From NCBI GenBank assembly GCA_030066085.1, contig JASJCI010000036.1, forward strand, positions 1 to 64,000: a stretch of DNA of 64,000 nucleotides, read 5' to 3'. A program made the translations under genes and the position numbers. Within the stretch, counting starts at the first letter, position 1, and every line of letters starts with the position of its first letter. Below the pieces are notes generated by a model. It ran no database searches, was not told the origin of the DNA, and was given only the letters and a program-made list of their open reading frames with translations. This document shows, one piece after another, positions 50,527-60,231 of this stretch. The DNA comes from Gammaproteobacteria bacterium. GTDB taxonomy: Bacteria > Pseudomonadota > Gammaproteobacteria > GCA-001735895.

Positions 50527-52509
50527 ATGACCCTGTACCACAACCTGTTCCAGCCCCTGCAGCTGCGCCATCGCAGGCTCGACAACCGCATCGTGTTCGG
50601 CGCGCATACCGCCAACATGTCCGACCTCGGCCTGCCGTCCGAGCGCCATCTCGGCTACTACCTCGAGCGTTCGCTCGGCGGCGCCGCCATGATCGTGGTC
50701 GAGCCGATGCCGGTGCACCCGACCGCGGTGCTGACGCGCGGTAATTTTCGCAACTGCGACGACGAGGTGATTCCGCATTTTCGCCGGATTACCGACGCGG
50801 TCCACGAACAGGGCACGACCATCCTGCAGCAGCTCTACCACGTCGGCCAGCACGGCGACTCCGACCTGTCGTTCATGCCGCACTGGGGACCGTCCGGACT
50901 GCAGTCCTACCACGATTCCGACGGTTCGCACGCGATGCGCGAGAACGAAATCCTCGAGATCATCGACTGCTTCGTCGCGGCTGCAAGGCGCTGCCAGGCC
51001 GCGGGCTTCGACGGTGTCGACCTGTTCGCCGCCTATCACAGCCTGCTCGACCAGTTCTGGACCCCCTGGTCGAACCGGCGCGACGATCGCTGGGGCGGTT
51101 CGATGGAAAACCGCTGCCGGCTGTCGACCGCGATCATCAACGGCATCCGCGAAGCCTGCGGCGAAGATTTCATCATCGGCATGTCGACCGGTTACGCCGA
51201 CAACACGCCGTTCGTCATGACCCTGGAAGACTTCCAGGAAGTCATCGCGTATCACGACGAACAGGCCAACCTCGATTACGTTTCCTGTGGCTCGGGCAAC
51301 TACGTCGACGTCGATCGCATCATGCCGACCTTCGTCTACGGCGAGAAGCAGGGCGTACCGCTGGCGGGCGCGCTGAAGCAGGTCGTCAAGCACGCCAAGG
51401 TCACCGCCGAGAGCCACATCCGCACGCCCGAAAACGCCGACTACACCATCGCCTCCGGCGATTCCGACCTGGTCTCGATCGTGCGCGGCCAGATCGCCGA
51501 TCCGCACTGGGTCAACAAGACCCGCGAAGGCCGCGACGACGACATCCGCGGCTGCATCTCCTGCAACCAGATGTGCTGGGGACGGCGCTCGCGCGACTAC
51601 TGGATTTCCTGCCTGATCAACCCGTCGGCCGGGCGCGAGTTCGAATGGGGCGGCGATCGCTTCAGCCCGACCGACACGCCGAAGAAAGTGCTGGTGGTCG
51701 GCGCTGGACCCGCCGGCATGGAGGCCGCGCGCGTTGCCGCCGAGCGCGGCCACGCGGTCACGCTGGTCGAGGCGTTGGGCGATCTCGGCGGCCAGTTTCG
51801 CCTCGCCGGGCTGGCCCCGCGCCGCGGGCAGATCACCGACCTGCTGGGCTGGTACCTGCGCCAGTTCGAAAAGCTCGCTGTCGAGGTGCGCTATTTCACG
51901 CCGATGGACGAAACCGACATTCTCGAGTTTGGCGCCGACGAAGTCGTACTCGCCACCGGCTCGATGCCGGACGGACTGGCGCGCCAGCGCTGGCTACCCG
52001 AGGCCGAGCAACTGCCCGGGCTGGAAAACGGCGCGGTGTTTGCCTGCGAAGAGGTGTTCCGCGAACAGGCCGAGCTCGGTAAGCGCGTGATCGTGCTCGA
52101 CGAGGGCGGCAACTGGCGCGGTACCGGCACCGCCTGGTACCTCGCCGACAAGGGTCACGAAGTCACCCTGGTGACACCCGACCCGATGGTCGGCAAGGAA
52201 CTGACGCGGACCGCATCGGATTTCCAGATTCGCGCCGCGCTGAAAAAGCTCGGCGCGACCTTCATGCTCGAGTCGGTCATCGCGCACTGGCACGGCGACC
52301 GCGCCGAGATTCGCTCGCTGCTCGATGGTAGCGTTACCGGGGTGGCTGCGGCGGCCATCGTTACCGCCACCACCAACACCGTGTGCAACGACGTCGAACT
52401 GGCCCTCGCCGAAGCCGGCGTCAGCTTCCACCTCGTCGGCGACGCCGCGGCACCGCGCCAGGCGCCTTACGCGTTTCACGACGGCCGCAAGATCGGATTA
52501 CAGCTATGA
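50527..52509 (+). CDS. Trimethylamine/dimethylamine dehydrogenase-like flavoprotein
   Basis: 660 aa from the ATG at 50527. FMN TIM-barrel (1-340) with the 4Fe-4S cysteines in GCISCNQMC...WISC (about 340-360), then two Rossmann regions (VLVVGAGPAGMEAARVA near 390 and a second near 525). Architecture of TMADH/histamine dehydrogenase or 2,4-dienoyl-CoA-reductase-type enzymes. Overlap with the MttB-like gene suggests oxidative demethylation of an N-methyl compound, for example a betaine or methylated amine. Confidence 0.9.
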   Translation: MTLYHNLFQPLQLRHRRLDNRIVFGAHTANMSDLGLPSERHLGYYLERSLGGAAMIVVEPMPVHPTAVLTRGNFRNCDDEVIPHFRRITDAVHEQGTTILQQLYHVGQHGDSDLSFMPHWGPSGLQSYHDSDGSHAMRENEILEIIDCFVAAARRCQAAGFDGVDLFAAYHSLLDQFWTPWSNRRDDRWGGSMENRCRLSTAIINGIREACGEDFIIGMSTGYADNTPFVMTLEDFQEVIAYHDEQANLDYVSCGSGNYVDVDRIMPTFVYGEKQGVPLAGALKQVVKHAKVTAESHIRTPENADYTIASGDSDLVSIVRGQIADPHWVNKTREGRDDDIRGCISCNQMCWGRRSRDYWISCLINPSAGREFEWGGDRFSPTDTPKKVLVVGAGPAGMEAARVAAERGHAVTLVEALGDLGGQFRLAGLAPRRGQITDLLGWYLRQFEKLAVEVRYFTPMDETDILEFGADEVVLATGSMPDGLARQRWLPEAEQLPGLENGAVFACEEVFREQAELGKRVIVLDEGGNWRGTGTAWYLADKGHEVTLVTPDPMVGKELTRTASDFQIRAALKKLGATFMLESVIAHWHGDRAEIRSLLDGSVTGVAAAAIVTATTNTVCNDVELALAEAGVSFHLVGDAAAPRQAPYAFHDGRKIGLQL

Positions 52510-54035
52510 ATGCACCCGCACGCCCCGCGAGACGCGGACGCCGGCAGGGAGGCAGCGCGGCGCGCCGCGCCGCCGTCGCCAGCGCCGCGGTGATTCACCA
52601 CCCCGAGATCAGGCGCGGCATCCCGATCCTCGAGGTCTGCAACCAGGAAGGCGTCGAGCTGATGCACGACTTCGCAATGCGCGTGGTCGAGGAAATCGGC
52701 TGCGACTTCCAGGACGGCGAATCGCTGGACTACTGGCGCCAGACCGGCGCCGAGATCGACGGCGAGCGCGTGCGCATCGGTCGCGACGAACTACTCGAAC
52801 TGATCGGCAAGATTCCGTCATCCTACGTGCATCACGCCCGCAATGCCGAACGTACGGTCAAGGTTGGCGACGGCCACGCTGTCGTATCGCCATCCTACGG
52901 CGCGCCGTTCGTGCGCGACATGGTAGGCAATCGACGCTACGCCACGCTCGACGACCTCAACAACCTGCAAAAGCTGAACCACATGGCGTCGACCATCCAC
53001 ATCGCCGGCGGCACCATCGTCGAGCCGGTCGACATCCCGGTGCCGCACCGCCACCTGCACATGGCCTACAGTGCATTCAAATACTCGGACAAGCCGATCA
53101 TCGGCAACGTCACCGCGCGCGAGCGTGCCGAGGACACGGTGGAAATGTGCAAGCTGGTGTTCGGCGACGAATTCGCGGTCAACAATACCTGCACCACGTC
53201 GCTGATCAACGCCAACTCGCCGCTGGTGTGGGACGAAACCATGCTCGACGCGCTCAAGGTCTACGCGCTGAACAACCACGCCGTCATGGTTTCGCCGTTT
53301 TCGATGGCGGCGGCGAGCACGCCGGCGAGCAACGTCGGCACGGTCGGCGTGGTGCTGGCCGAGGCGCTGATGGCGATGGCGATGACGCAGGTCGTGCGCC
53401 CGGGCTCACCGATGCTGTTCGGCGTGCCGGCGATGACGGTGGCGCTCAACAGCGGCGCACCGGTGCACGGCTCGCCCGACTCGGCGATGGTGCAGCTGCT
53501 GTCGAACGCGATGGCGCGTTACTACCAGGTGCCGCACCGCGCCATCCTGAATGTCGCGACTTCGAAGTCCGGCGATATGCAGTCCGCCTACGATTCCATG
53601 TGGGGGCTTTTCCCGAGCATGCTGTCGGATGCCAACTGGCTGACCATGGGCGGCGGCATGCTCGAGGGTGCGCTGACGGTCGGCTACGGCAAGACCATGA
53701 TCGACTTCGAGCAACTCGACGCGTTCTATCATTTCCTGCAGGGCCCGGACTTCAGCGACCTCGACGAGATTTTCGAAATGACCAAAAAAGTCGGACCGGG
53801 CGGCCATTTCCTCGGCGAAACCCACACCCTCAACAGCAACCTGTTCATCTTCGAATCGCAGCACAATAATCCTTATGAACAGTGGGATCTCGACGGCCGC
53901 CTGGACAGCGAGCAAGTCGGCGTGCGCAAGGCTCAACGCTGGCTGCAAAAGTACGAGGCCCCGGTGATCGACCCGGCGATCGACGAAGCGCTGCTCGACT
54001 ACATCGCGCGCCGCGAACGCGAAATCCCGGCCTGA
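52506..54035 (+). CDS. MttB-family methyltransferase (non-pyrrolysine)
   Basis: 509 aa, uninterrupted by an in-frame UAG, so it lacks the pyrrolysine of archaeal trimethylamine methyltransferases and resembles bacterial glycine-betaine or related methyltransferases. Seen: VGNRRYATLDDLNNLQKLNHM, SDKPIIGNVTARERAEDTVEM, VNNTCTTSLINANSPLVWDETM and GAPVHGSPDSAMVQ. Begins in a 4-nt overlap with the flavoprotein. No corrinoid partner or reductive-activation gene is in the window. Confidence 0.93.
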   Translation: MNAPARPARRGRRQGGSAARRAAVASAAVIHHPEIRRGIPILEVCNQEGVELMHDFAMRVVEEIGCDFQDGESLDYWRQTGAEIDGERVRIGRDELLELIGKIPSSYVHHARNAERTVKVGDGHAVVSPSYGAPFVRDMVGNRRYATLDDLNNLQKLNHMASTIHIAGGTIVEPVDIPVPHRHLHMAYSAFKYSDKPIIGNVTARERAEDTVEMCKLVFGDEFAVNNTCTTSLINANSPLVWDETMLDALKVYALNNHAVMVSPFSMAAASTPASNVGTVGVVLAEALMAMAMTQVVRPGSPMLFGVPAMTVALNSGAPVHGSPDSAMVQLLSNAMARYYQVPHRAILNVATSKSGDMQSAYDSMWGLFPSMLSDANWLTMGGGMLEGALTVGYGKTMIDFEQLDAFYHFLQGPDFSDLDEIFEMTKKVGPGGHFLGETHTLNSNLFIFESQHNNPYEQWDLDGRLDSEQVGVRKAQRWLQKYEAPVIDPAIDEALLDYIARREREIPA

Positions 54036-54188
54036 GGGGATTTAGCGGCCGGCGCCCCGGTCGAATTCGCCGGCGACCACGGGCACTCGATTCGACAACC
54101 CGCGCCGCTACCTCGCCTTGCCGGTTTGCCAAGGCTCGAAAAGCGGTGATAACCTGCGTCCAGGCCGTTATCCCGCGAGGCTGACCGA

Positions 54189-54404
54189 ATCAATCACGAA
54201 ACCCGACAGCAAGACCGCACCCCTAACGAGCACTACTCGGCCTGGCACCCCGGTATCGAATCCGAAATCCCGCTCGAGTACCGGGATCTCGAAACCATCT
54301 ATAATCCCGGCAACGTATTCACCGGTCACGCCGAGGTCGAGGAACTGGCGCAACAGACCGGACTCAGCCCGGTCGACCTGGTCAGTTTTCGTCCGCACCG
54401 GCTG
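54189..54404 (+). other. Possible N-terminal coding extension of the P-loop protein
   Basis: The frame of the next gene stays open from just after stops at 54147-54152. It reads as protein: SAWHPGIESEIPLEYRDLE, YNPGNVFTGHAEVEELAQQT, LSPVDLVSFRPHRL. But there is no ATG, GTG or TTG before 54405, only ATC/CTG codons. Either a rare start is used, or a short indel removed the true start. Confidence 0.55.
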
Positions 54405-55952
54405 GTGCTGCACGAACTGATCGTGCGCGTGACCGCCGATATCCTGGTGCGCGAGGGTGAAACGGAGGAAGACCTCGGCATCCATTTCCGCGAGATCGCG
54501 CAACGCATTTTCAGCCGCTACATCATTCCGCGGCTGATGACGATCGAACACGAGTACGACACCATGCGTACCCGCATCGAGGACATGATGCGCAGCGAGC
54601 TCGAGACCGCGTTGCGCGGCGACAGGCCGGCACCGCCGGCAAAACAATCGATCCTGCAGCGCCTGCTGGGCGGCAAACCGAAAAAACCCGCGGTACCGGT
54701 CGCGAGCCGCCAGGAGCGCGAGTTCGAAACCATCAACCGCTTCAAGCAGCGCGGCCTCGCAACCGACGACGAACTCGAGGCCGCGGTGTTCCGCAGCCTT
54801 TACCGCGTGCTCGGTTCGATTGCAACCACGCGCGGCTTTATCGGCAACGACGTCGACTACCTGCTCGCGATCTGCGTCAACCACGCGAGCAACTACCTCG
54901 GCAGCCGCGACATCGGCCACAAGGTCGGCAAACTGGTGCGCGAAGCGATCGAGGCAGAGGGCTACGAACGGATTCCCGATGCCGAGACGCCGGTACTGAT
55001 CAGCCTCAAGGGTGCCTCGGCCTCAGGCAAGAGTTCGTTGCGGCCACAGCTGTCGCAAATGATTTCGGATCTCGGTATCGATACCCACGGCTACGGCACG
55101 ATCAGCCCGGACATCTGGCGCCGCATGCTGCTCGATTACGAGGCTCTCGGCGAGAGCTACAAGTACGCCGGACGCTTCACCAGCAACGAGGTCTTCATCA
55201 TCGACGGCAAGCTCGACCGCTACATCCGCGCCAAGGCCGAGCGCCGCCATTCGATTCCGCACCTGATGGTCGACCGCTTCCGTTTCGACAGCTTCAACAG
55301 CGAAAAGATCACCAAGGTGCTGCACCGGACCTACGTGCGCTACATCGATACCATGTACATGTATTTCGTCGTTACGCCGCCGGCAGCTACCGTGGAGCGC
55401 GGCTGGGAACGCGGCCTCGAGCGTGGCCGCTACAAGGCGGTGGAAGATTTCCTCGGCCATTGCGTCGAGGCTTACGCCGGCATGCCCAGGCTGCTGTTCA
55501 AGTGGCTCGCCAACGACAGTCCACGTTACTACTTCGAGTTCCTCGACAACAGCGTACCGAAGGGAACCTATCCCGAGCTGATCGCGCGCGGTACCCAGGG
55601 CTCGATGCAGATCTACCGCCCCGCGCCGTTGATCGACATCGAACGCTACCAGCGGATCAACGTGCTCGCGACCGTGCCGGAAGCGGTGGCGGCGCCAGCG
55701 GCACAGCAGCGCGTGGCCGCCAATCTCGGTTTCCTGCGCCAGTGTATCGCGCGCATCGGGCGCATCGACTGGGTCGACCCGGACAGCGATACGACCTACC
55801 TGACGATGCGCGCCGGGCGCAGCGAAGTGATCGATGCCGACTGCCTGCGGCGCCGTCTGGAGGACCCGGTGATCGCGGAAATCCTCGCCGAACTCGCGCC
55901 CGAAGTCGCCCCGCGGCAAGCTGAAGCCCCCGCCGACACCGGCATCGGCTAG
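54405..55952 (+). CDS. P-loop NTPase/kinase-like protein of unknown function
   Basis: 515 aa from the GTG at 54405, longer if the upstream extension is real. Helical N-terminal domain (about 1-140), then a Walker A GASASGKSS near residue 206 and a following domain with DTHGYGTISPDIWRRMLLDYE, reminiscent of zeta-toxin/AAA phosphotransferases. The C-terminal part (about 420-500) is unlike any family I know. The substrate cannot be inferred. Short gap to the MttB-like gene and to lrgA. Confidence 0.8.
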   Translation: MLHELIVRVTADILVREGETEEDLGIHFREIAQRIFSRYIIPRLMTIEHEYDTMRTRIEDMMRSELETALRGDRPAPPAKQSILQRLLGGKPKKPAVPVASRQEREFETINRFKQRGLATDDELEAAVFRSLYRVLGSIATTRGFIGNDVDYLLAICVNHASNYLGSRDIGHKVGKLVREAIEAEGYERIPDAETPVLISLKGASASGKSSLRPQLSQMISDLGIDTHGYGTISPDIWRRMLLDYEALGESYKYAGRFTSNEVFIIDGKLDRYIRAKAERRHSIPHLMVDRFRFDSFNSEKITKVLHRTYVRYIDTMYMYFVVTPPAATVERGWERGLERGRYKAVEDFLGHCVEAYAGMPRLLFKWLANDSPRYYFEFLDNSVPKGTYPELIARGTQGSMQIYRPAPLIDIERYQRINVLATVPEAVAAPAAQQRVAANLGFLRQCIARIGRIDWVDPDSDTTYLTMRAGRSEVIDADCLRRRLEDPVIAEILAELAPEVAPRQAEAPADTGIG

Positions 55953-56006
55953 CGCGGGCACTGCTGTGCTACAGTGCGAGCTATCCCCTGCTGAACCGTC
56001 GCACCG

Positions 56007-56378
56007 ATGCTGACTTACCTGACCCTGATTTTCTGCTGCCAGCTGGTTGGCGAACTGCTGGTATCGGCCACCGGCCTGCCGGTTCCCGGACCGGTAATCG
56101 GCATGCTGCTGCTGTTCGCCGGCCTGCTGCTACACGGTAGTCTGCCCGCGGACCTCGGGCGCGTGGCGGACGCGCTGATCACCAACCTGTCACTGCTATT
56201 CGTGCCCGCCGGCGTCGGCGTAATGCTGCACCTGCAGCTGCTCGGCAGCGAGCTGGTGCCCATTTCAATCGCGCTGGTGGTCAGCACGCTGATCACTATC
56301 GCCATCAGCGGCGGCATGATGCTGTGGCTGAACCGCGGCAGGGCGACCGCGCGGCACAATCGCGGCGAGGATACCTGA
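56007..56378 (+). CDS. LrgA/CidA-family membrane protein
   Basis: 123 aa. Four transmembrane helices and the family's PVPGPVIGMLLLFAGLLL near residue 28. Holin-like LrgA/CidA or YohJ proteins form a two-gene unit with LrgB. Two bases separate it from lrgB. Confidence 0.92.
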   Translation: MLTYLTLIFCCQLVGELLVSATGLPVPGPVIGMLLLFAGLLLHGSLPADLGRVADALITNLSLLFVPAGVGVMLHLQLLGSELVPISIALVVSTLITIAISGGMMLWLNRGRATARHNRGEDT

Positions 56379-56380
56379 GC

Positions 56381-57097
56381 ATGCGCGATCTTCAGCAGAT
56401 CTGGGTTTACCTCAGCGCCAATCCCTTGCTCCACCTGACGCTGACGTTGCTCGCCTACCAGGCCGGACTGATCCTGTACCAGCGCAGCAAGCTCAACCCG
56501 CTGCTGAACCCGGTGCTGATTGCGATCCTGCTGGTCGTCGGCGTCCTGTTGCTGACCGATACCGGCTACGAAACCTACTTCGACGGCGCCCAGTTCGTAC
56601 ACTTTCTGCTCGGCCCGGCAACGGTGGCACTCGCGATTCCACTGTATCGCCAGTTCGACAAGGTGCGCGAGTCCGCCCTGGCGGTGCTCGCGAGTATCGT
56701 GGTCGGCTCGCTGACCGCGGCCGCCACCGGCGTCGGCATTCTGTGGTGGCTCGGCGGCTCGGAGACCGCGCTGCTGTCGATCGCGCCCAAGTCGGTCACC
56801 GCCGCGGTCGCGATGGGGATTGCCGAACAGCTCGGCGGACTGCCCTCGCTGACCGCGGTGCTGGTCATTACCACCGGCATCATCGGTGCGGTGCTCGGCC
56901 CCTATTTGCTCGACCTGCTGCGTATCCGTGACTGGGCCGCGCGCGGGATTGCCATCGGCACAGCGAGCCACGGCATCGGCACCGCGCGGGCACTGCAGGT
57001 TAACGAGGTTGCCGGTGCATTCGCCGGACTCGCGATGGGGCTCAACGCGCTCGCCACCGCGATCCTGCTGCCGCTGGCCTGGTACTGGCTGTTCTGA
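56381..57097 (+). CDS. LrgB-family membrane protein
   Basis: 238 aa from the ATG at 56381. About seven transmembrane helices; the LrgB signatures AIPLYRQFDKVRE, IAPKSVTAAVAMGIAEQLGG and IGTASHGIGTARALQ are all present. With LrgA it probably forms a membrane transport or export system for small carboxylates, as reported for some members, though 'murein hydrolase regulator' is the traditional name. Confidence 0.94.
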   Translation: MRDLQQIWVYLSANPLLHLTLTLLAYQAGLILYQRSKLNPLLNPVLIAILLVVGVLLLTDTGYETYFDGAQFVHFLLGPATVALAIPLYRQFDKVRESALAVLASIVVGSLTAAATGVGILWWLGGSETALLSIAPKSVTAAVAMGIAEQLGGLPSLTAVLVITTGIIGAVLGPYLLDLLRIRDWAARGIAIGTASHGIGTARALQVNEVAGAFAGLAMGLNALATAILLPLAWYWLF

Positions 57098-57176
57098 ATG
57101 CGCTACGGGACGGGCGGGTTGTTTGTCGGTAACCGGCGCACAGGACTAAACTGACGATTTTACGGGAGGTGTCCAG

Positions 57177-57596
57177 ATGAGCAAGAAAACCGGCGGCAGC
57201 TGCCTTTGCGGCAAGGTTCGCTACGAGTTCGAAGGACCGGTGGCGGTGTTCCAGTATTGCCACTGTTCGCGTTGCCGCAAAACCTCGGGCGCCGCGTTTT
57301 CACCGAACATTATCGTCAGCCCGGAAAACTTTCGCTGGCTGGCAGGCGAGCAGCAGGTCGGCCGCTTCGAACACCCCGACGCCAAACACTTCGCCACCGG
57401 CTTTTGTAAAAACTGCGGATCCAACCTGCCGTGGCGCTCGCAGTCGGGGCGCGGCGTCATCATTCCGGCCGGCACCCTCGACGAGGATCCCGGCGTACGC
57501 CCGGTGCAGAACATCTACTACGGCAGCGGCGCGCCCTGGCGCGAGGCGGTCGACGACCTGCCCCGCCACGACGAGCTGCCGCCGCGTAAATCCTGA
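57177..57596 (+). CDS. GFA-fold zinc protein
   Basis: 139 aa. Ligands CLCGKVRYEFEG near residue 9, CHCSRCRKTSGAAFSPN near 28 and CKNCGSNLPW near 76, with the C-terminal PWREAVDDLPRHDELPP. GGGAGG lies upstream of the ATG. A complete member; function unassigned. Convergent with polB. Confidence 0.9.
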   Translation: MSKKTGGSCLCGKVRYEFEGPVAVFQYCHCSRCRKTSGAAFSPNIIVSPENFRWLAGEQQVGRFEHPDAKHFATGFCKNCGSNLPWRSQSGRGVIIPAGTLDEDPGVRPVQNIYYGSGAPWREAVDDLPRHDELPPRKS

Positions 57597-57611
57597 CGCC
57601 GGTTACCCGGC

Positions 57612-59957
57612 CTAGAACAGGTCCTGCTGCTGGCGCGTGACCGCGTCCATCGACGAGCCGATCGCGTTCAGGATCGTGTCGGCGATCGGCACCAGCTGCT
57701 TGTCGACGTAGTGCTCGTAATCGAGTTTCGCATCCTGGCACTCGCGGGTCTGCGCACCGGCCACGGTGACGACATACTCGACCCAGCTGCGATTGCGGTA
57801 GCGCGCTGGCTCGCCGCGCGCGCGAAACGCGGCCTCGGCCTTGATCGCGGCCTGCGCATGCGGCGGTACGTTCTTCTGGTACTCGTTGAGCCGTTTGTGC
57901 AGGCGCTTGCGGTAAACCAGCAGGTCGTCGTACTCGCCGCGCCCCAGCGCGGCCACCGTGTCGCGAATGTAATCGGCGTACTCCTCGCCATCGAACACGC
58001 GCCGGTAAAGCTCCTGCTGGAAACGCCGCGCCAGCTCGGTCCAGTCGGTGCGCACGGTTTCGAGCCCCTTGTAGACGATGCGCCGGTTGCCGCGATCATC
58101 GTCGATTACCCCGGCGTAGCGTTTCTTGCTGCCCTGCTCCGAACCGCGCATGGTGGGCATGAAAAACGGGTGGAAGTGGGTTTCGAACTCCATTTCGAGG
58201 AAAGACTCGATGCCGTACTCGGTGGCCAGGTGCTCGCGCCAGTAGCGGTTGATGTCAGCCGCCAGCCGGTTGCCGATCGCGGCCGCGGCGGTATTGTCAT
58301 GCGCGCGCTGCAGGGTGACGAACACCGAGTCGGTATCGCCGTAGATCACCTCGTAACCCGCCGCCTCGATCAGTTTCACGGTCTGTCGTATCAGGTCGTG
58401 GCCGCGTTTCGTGATCGAGCTCGTCAGGCGCGAGTCGTGCAGGCGGCAGCCGGCGGTGCCGAGCACACCGTAAAACGAGTTCATGATGATCTTGATCGCC
58501 TGCGACAGGGCCGCGTTGCCGTCGCGCTTGGCTGCGTCGCGCGCCTGCCAGAGATGCTCGATGATCTGCGGCAGGATGTGCTCGTGCTTGTGGAAGCTGG
58601 CACCATCGTACCCGGGAATGACATCGGTATCGGGCGCGTTGCGCGCCGCGATCCGCGCGTAGGGATCGACGCGGAAACTGCGGATGATGCTCGGGTACAG
58701 GCTCTTGTAATCCAGCACCAGCACCGAATCGTGCAATCCCGGTTTCGAATCCATGACGTAACCGCCTGGTGCACTGAGGTCACCCTCGTAGTCGCCGATG
58801 TTGGGCGCGACGTAACCCTTGCGGTGCAGGCGCGGCAGGTAGAGATTATCGAAGGCCGCCACCGAACCGCCGGGGCGGTCCATCTCGAGGCCCGTCAGGC
58901 GCGCGCGCTCGATCGAGAAGGCAACCAGGTCGGCATGCGCGAACACGTCGCGCACCAGGCGGCAATCCTCGAGGTTGTAGGCGGCGAGCGCGGCCTTGTC
59001 GTCGCGAAACTGGCGCCGGATTTCGCGCGCCTTGTACAGTGGATCAGTGTTATCGTGGATCAGCTTGCCGCGCCCAAGCAGTTCCTGCGCGACCGCGTCG
59101 AGCGCAAAGCTCGGGAAGTTATAGGTTGCCGAGCGCAGCGTATCGACACCGTCGAGGACAACGCGCCCGGGAATCAGCACGAAGTGCTGGTTACGATCGG
59201 CCTGCGACTGACGCCAGACCGGCAGGCTGCGCCCGCGGCCAACGGTAAACGGCAGGCCGAGAGCCTGGCAACGTTTCTGCAGTAAACGCAGGTCGAAGTT
59301 GATCACGTTCCAGCCGGTCAGGATGTCCGGATCGACGCGTTCGACCTCGGTCAGCCAGCGCTCGATCAGCACTCGCTCGTCGGCGACGTATTCGACCGTA
59401 GCGCTCGCCGGACCGTCGCCGATCATCAGTACGCGCTCCTCGCTGCCGGTCACCCACGCGATCGAAAACAGTTCGTCGCTTTCGAAATCGGACTCGATGT
59501 CGAACGACATGAACTCGAACCGCGGGCGATAGTCGCCGGGCGCCAGGCGTACGTCGACCAGAACCTCGTCGGCCTGGTCCGAATCGATATCGATCGACGC
59601 GGTTATGAAACGCTCGCACAGAAAGCGTTCGGTCGGCCGGATATCGGCCTCGTAACAGGCGATGCCGTTTTGCGCCAGCCGGTCGCGCGCACGGTACAGC
59701 TGCTGCTGCGCACGAAAGTAGACACCGTCGACCGGTTCGCCGGCAAAGGTTTCGAGATCGAGCGGCCGAATCTCGATCCCGTCGCGCGGTAACAGCGCCG
59801 CCGCCGCGTCCCTGTCCCGCCGGCGAATGAAAAACAGCACGGACTGGCGCCGGATCGAAACCTCGACCGGGCCGCGCGCGCTGCTGAGCCAGAAGTGCAG
59901 GCGGACGCCGTCAGCCTCGTCGAACCACTGGCGGGTCAACAGGAATGCGGGCGTCAC
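57612..59957 (-). CDS. polB: DNA polymerase II
   Basis: 781 aa, close to the 783 of E. coli Pol II. Family B replicative-repair polymerase. Exonuclease motifs: SFDIESDF, GWNVINFDLRLL and YNLEDCRLV. Polymerase motifs: VLDYKSLYPSIIRSF (A), KIIMNSFYGVLGT (B), YGDTDSVFV (C). GTG start at 59957 has CAGGAG 8 nt upstream; the frame upstream is nonsense. Normally SOS-regulated; no LexA box was looked for in detail. Confidence 0.95.
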   Translation of the reverse strand: MTPAFLLTRQWFDEADGVRLHFWLSSARGPVEVSIRRQSVLFFIRRRDRDAAAALLPRDGIEIRPLDLETFAGEPVDGVYFRAQQQLYRARDRLAQNGIACYEADIRPTERFLCERFITASIDIDSDQADEVLVDVRLAPGDYRPRFEFMSFDIESDFESDELFSIAWVTGSEERVLMIGDGPASATVEYVADERVLIERWLTEVERVDPDILTGWNVINFDLRLLQKRCQALGLPFTVGRGRSLPVWRQSQADRNQHFVLIPGRVVLDGVDTLRSATYNFPSFALDAVAQELLGRGKLIHDNTDPLYKAREIRRQFRDDKAALAAYNLEDCRLVRDVFAHADLVAFSIERARLTGLEMDRPGGSVAAFDNLYLPRLHRKGYVAPNIGDYEGDLSAPGGYVMDSKPGLHDSVLVLDYKSLYPSIIRSFRVDPYARIAARNAPDTDVIPGYDGASFHKHEHILPQIIEHLWQARDAAKRDGNAALSQAIKIIMNSFYGVLGTAGCRLHDSRLTSSITKRGHDLIRQTVKLIEAAGYEVIYGDTDSVFVTLQRAHDNTAAAAIGNRLAADINRYWREHLATEYGIESFLEMEFETHFHPFFMPTMRGSEQGSKKRYAGVIDDDRGNRRIVYKGLETVRTDWTELARRFQQELYRRVFDGEEYADYIRDTVAALGRGEYDDLLVYRKRLHKRLNEYQKNVPPHAQAAIKAEAAFRARGEPARYRNRSWVEYVVTVAGAQTRECQDAKLDYEHYVDKQLVPIADTILNAIGSSMDAVTRQQQDLF

Positions 59958-60049
59958 CTGCCGACTCCTGCCGGAGCCCTGTCGATCGAAGACCCGCAAA
60001 CGCGCTCGTCCCGCTCGCTGCCGCGCCGGCACTCGCGCGATCGAATGCG

Positions 60050-60070
60050 GCGCGTGTCCGCGACACGCGC
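60050..60070. promoter_or_regulatory. Inverted repeat between polB and cuyA
   Basis: Perfect 9-base arms GCGCGTGTC and GACACGCGC round a 3-base loop. It lies in the 274-base divergent gap and has no T-run, so operator or stem-loop rather than terminator. No specific regulator is implied. Confidence 0.35.
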
Positions 60071-60231
60071 AATCGGTTTATTACCGCACGGGATGATGAG
60101 ATCCCCGAGCCACTTCAGTTCCAACGATCCGGATCAACAACGCAAAAGAGGGTTATTTTATCGCAAACAAATTGCATAATTAACGCGCCTGGACACCGTC
60201 ATCACGCGCCTCTGTAACGCTGGAGCACAAC

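Noticed and set aside
54118-54420. 100-codon frame ahead of the P-loop gene
   Set aside because: It is in the wrong frame for the protein-like sequence and is Ser/Thr/Pro-rich; the other frame encodes the plausible N-terminus.
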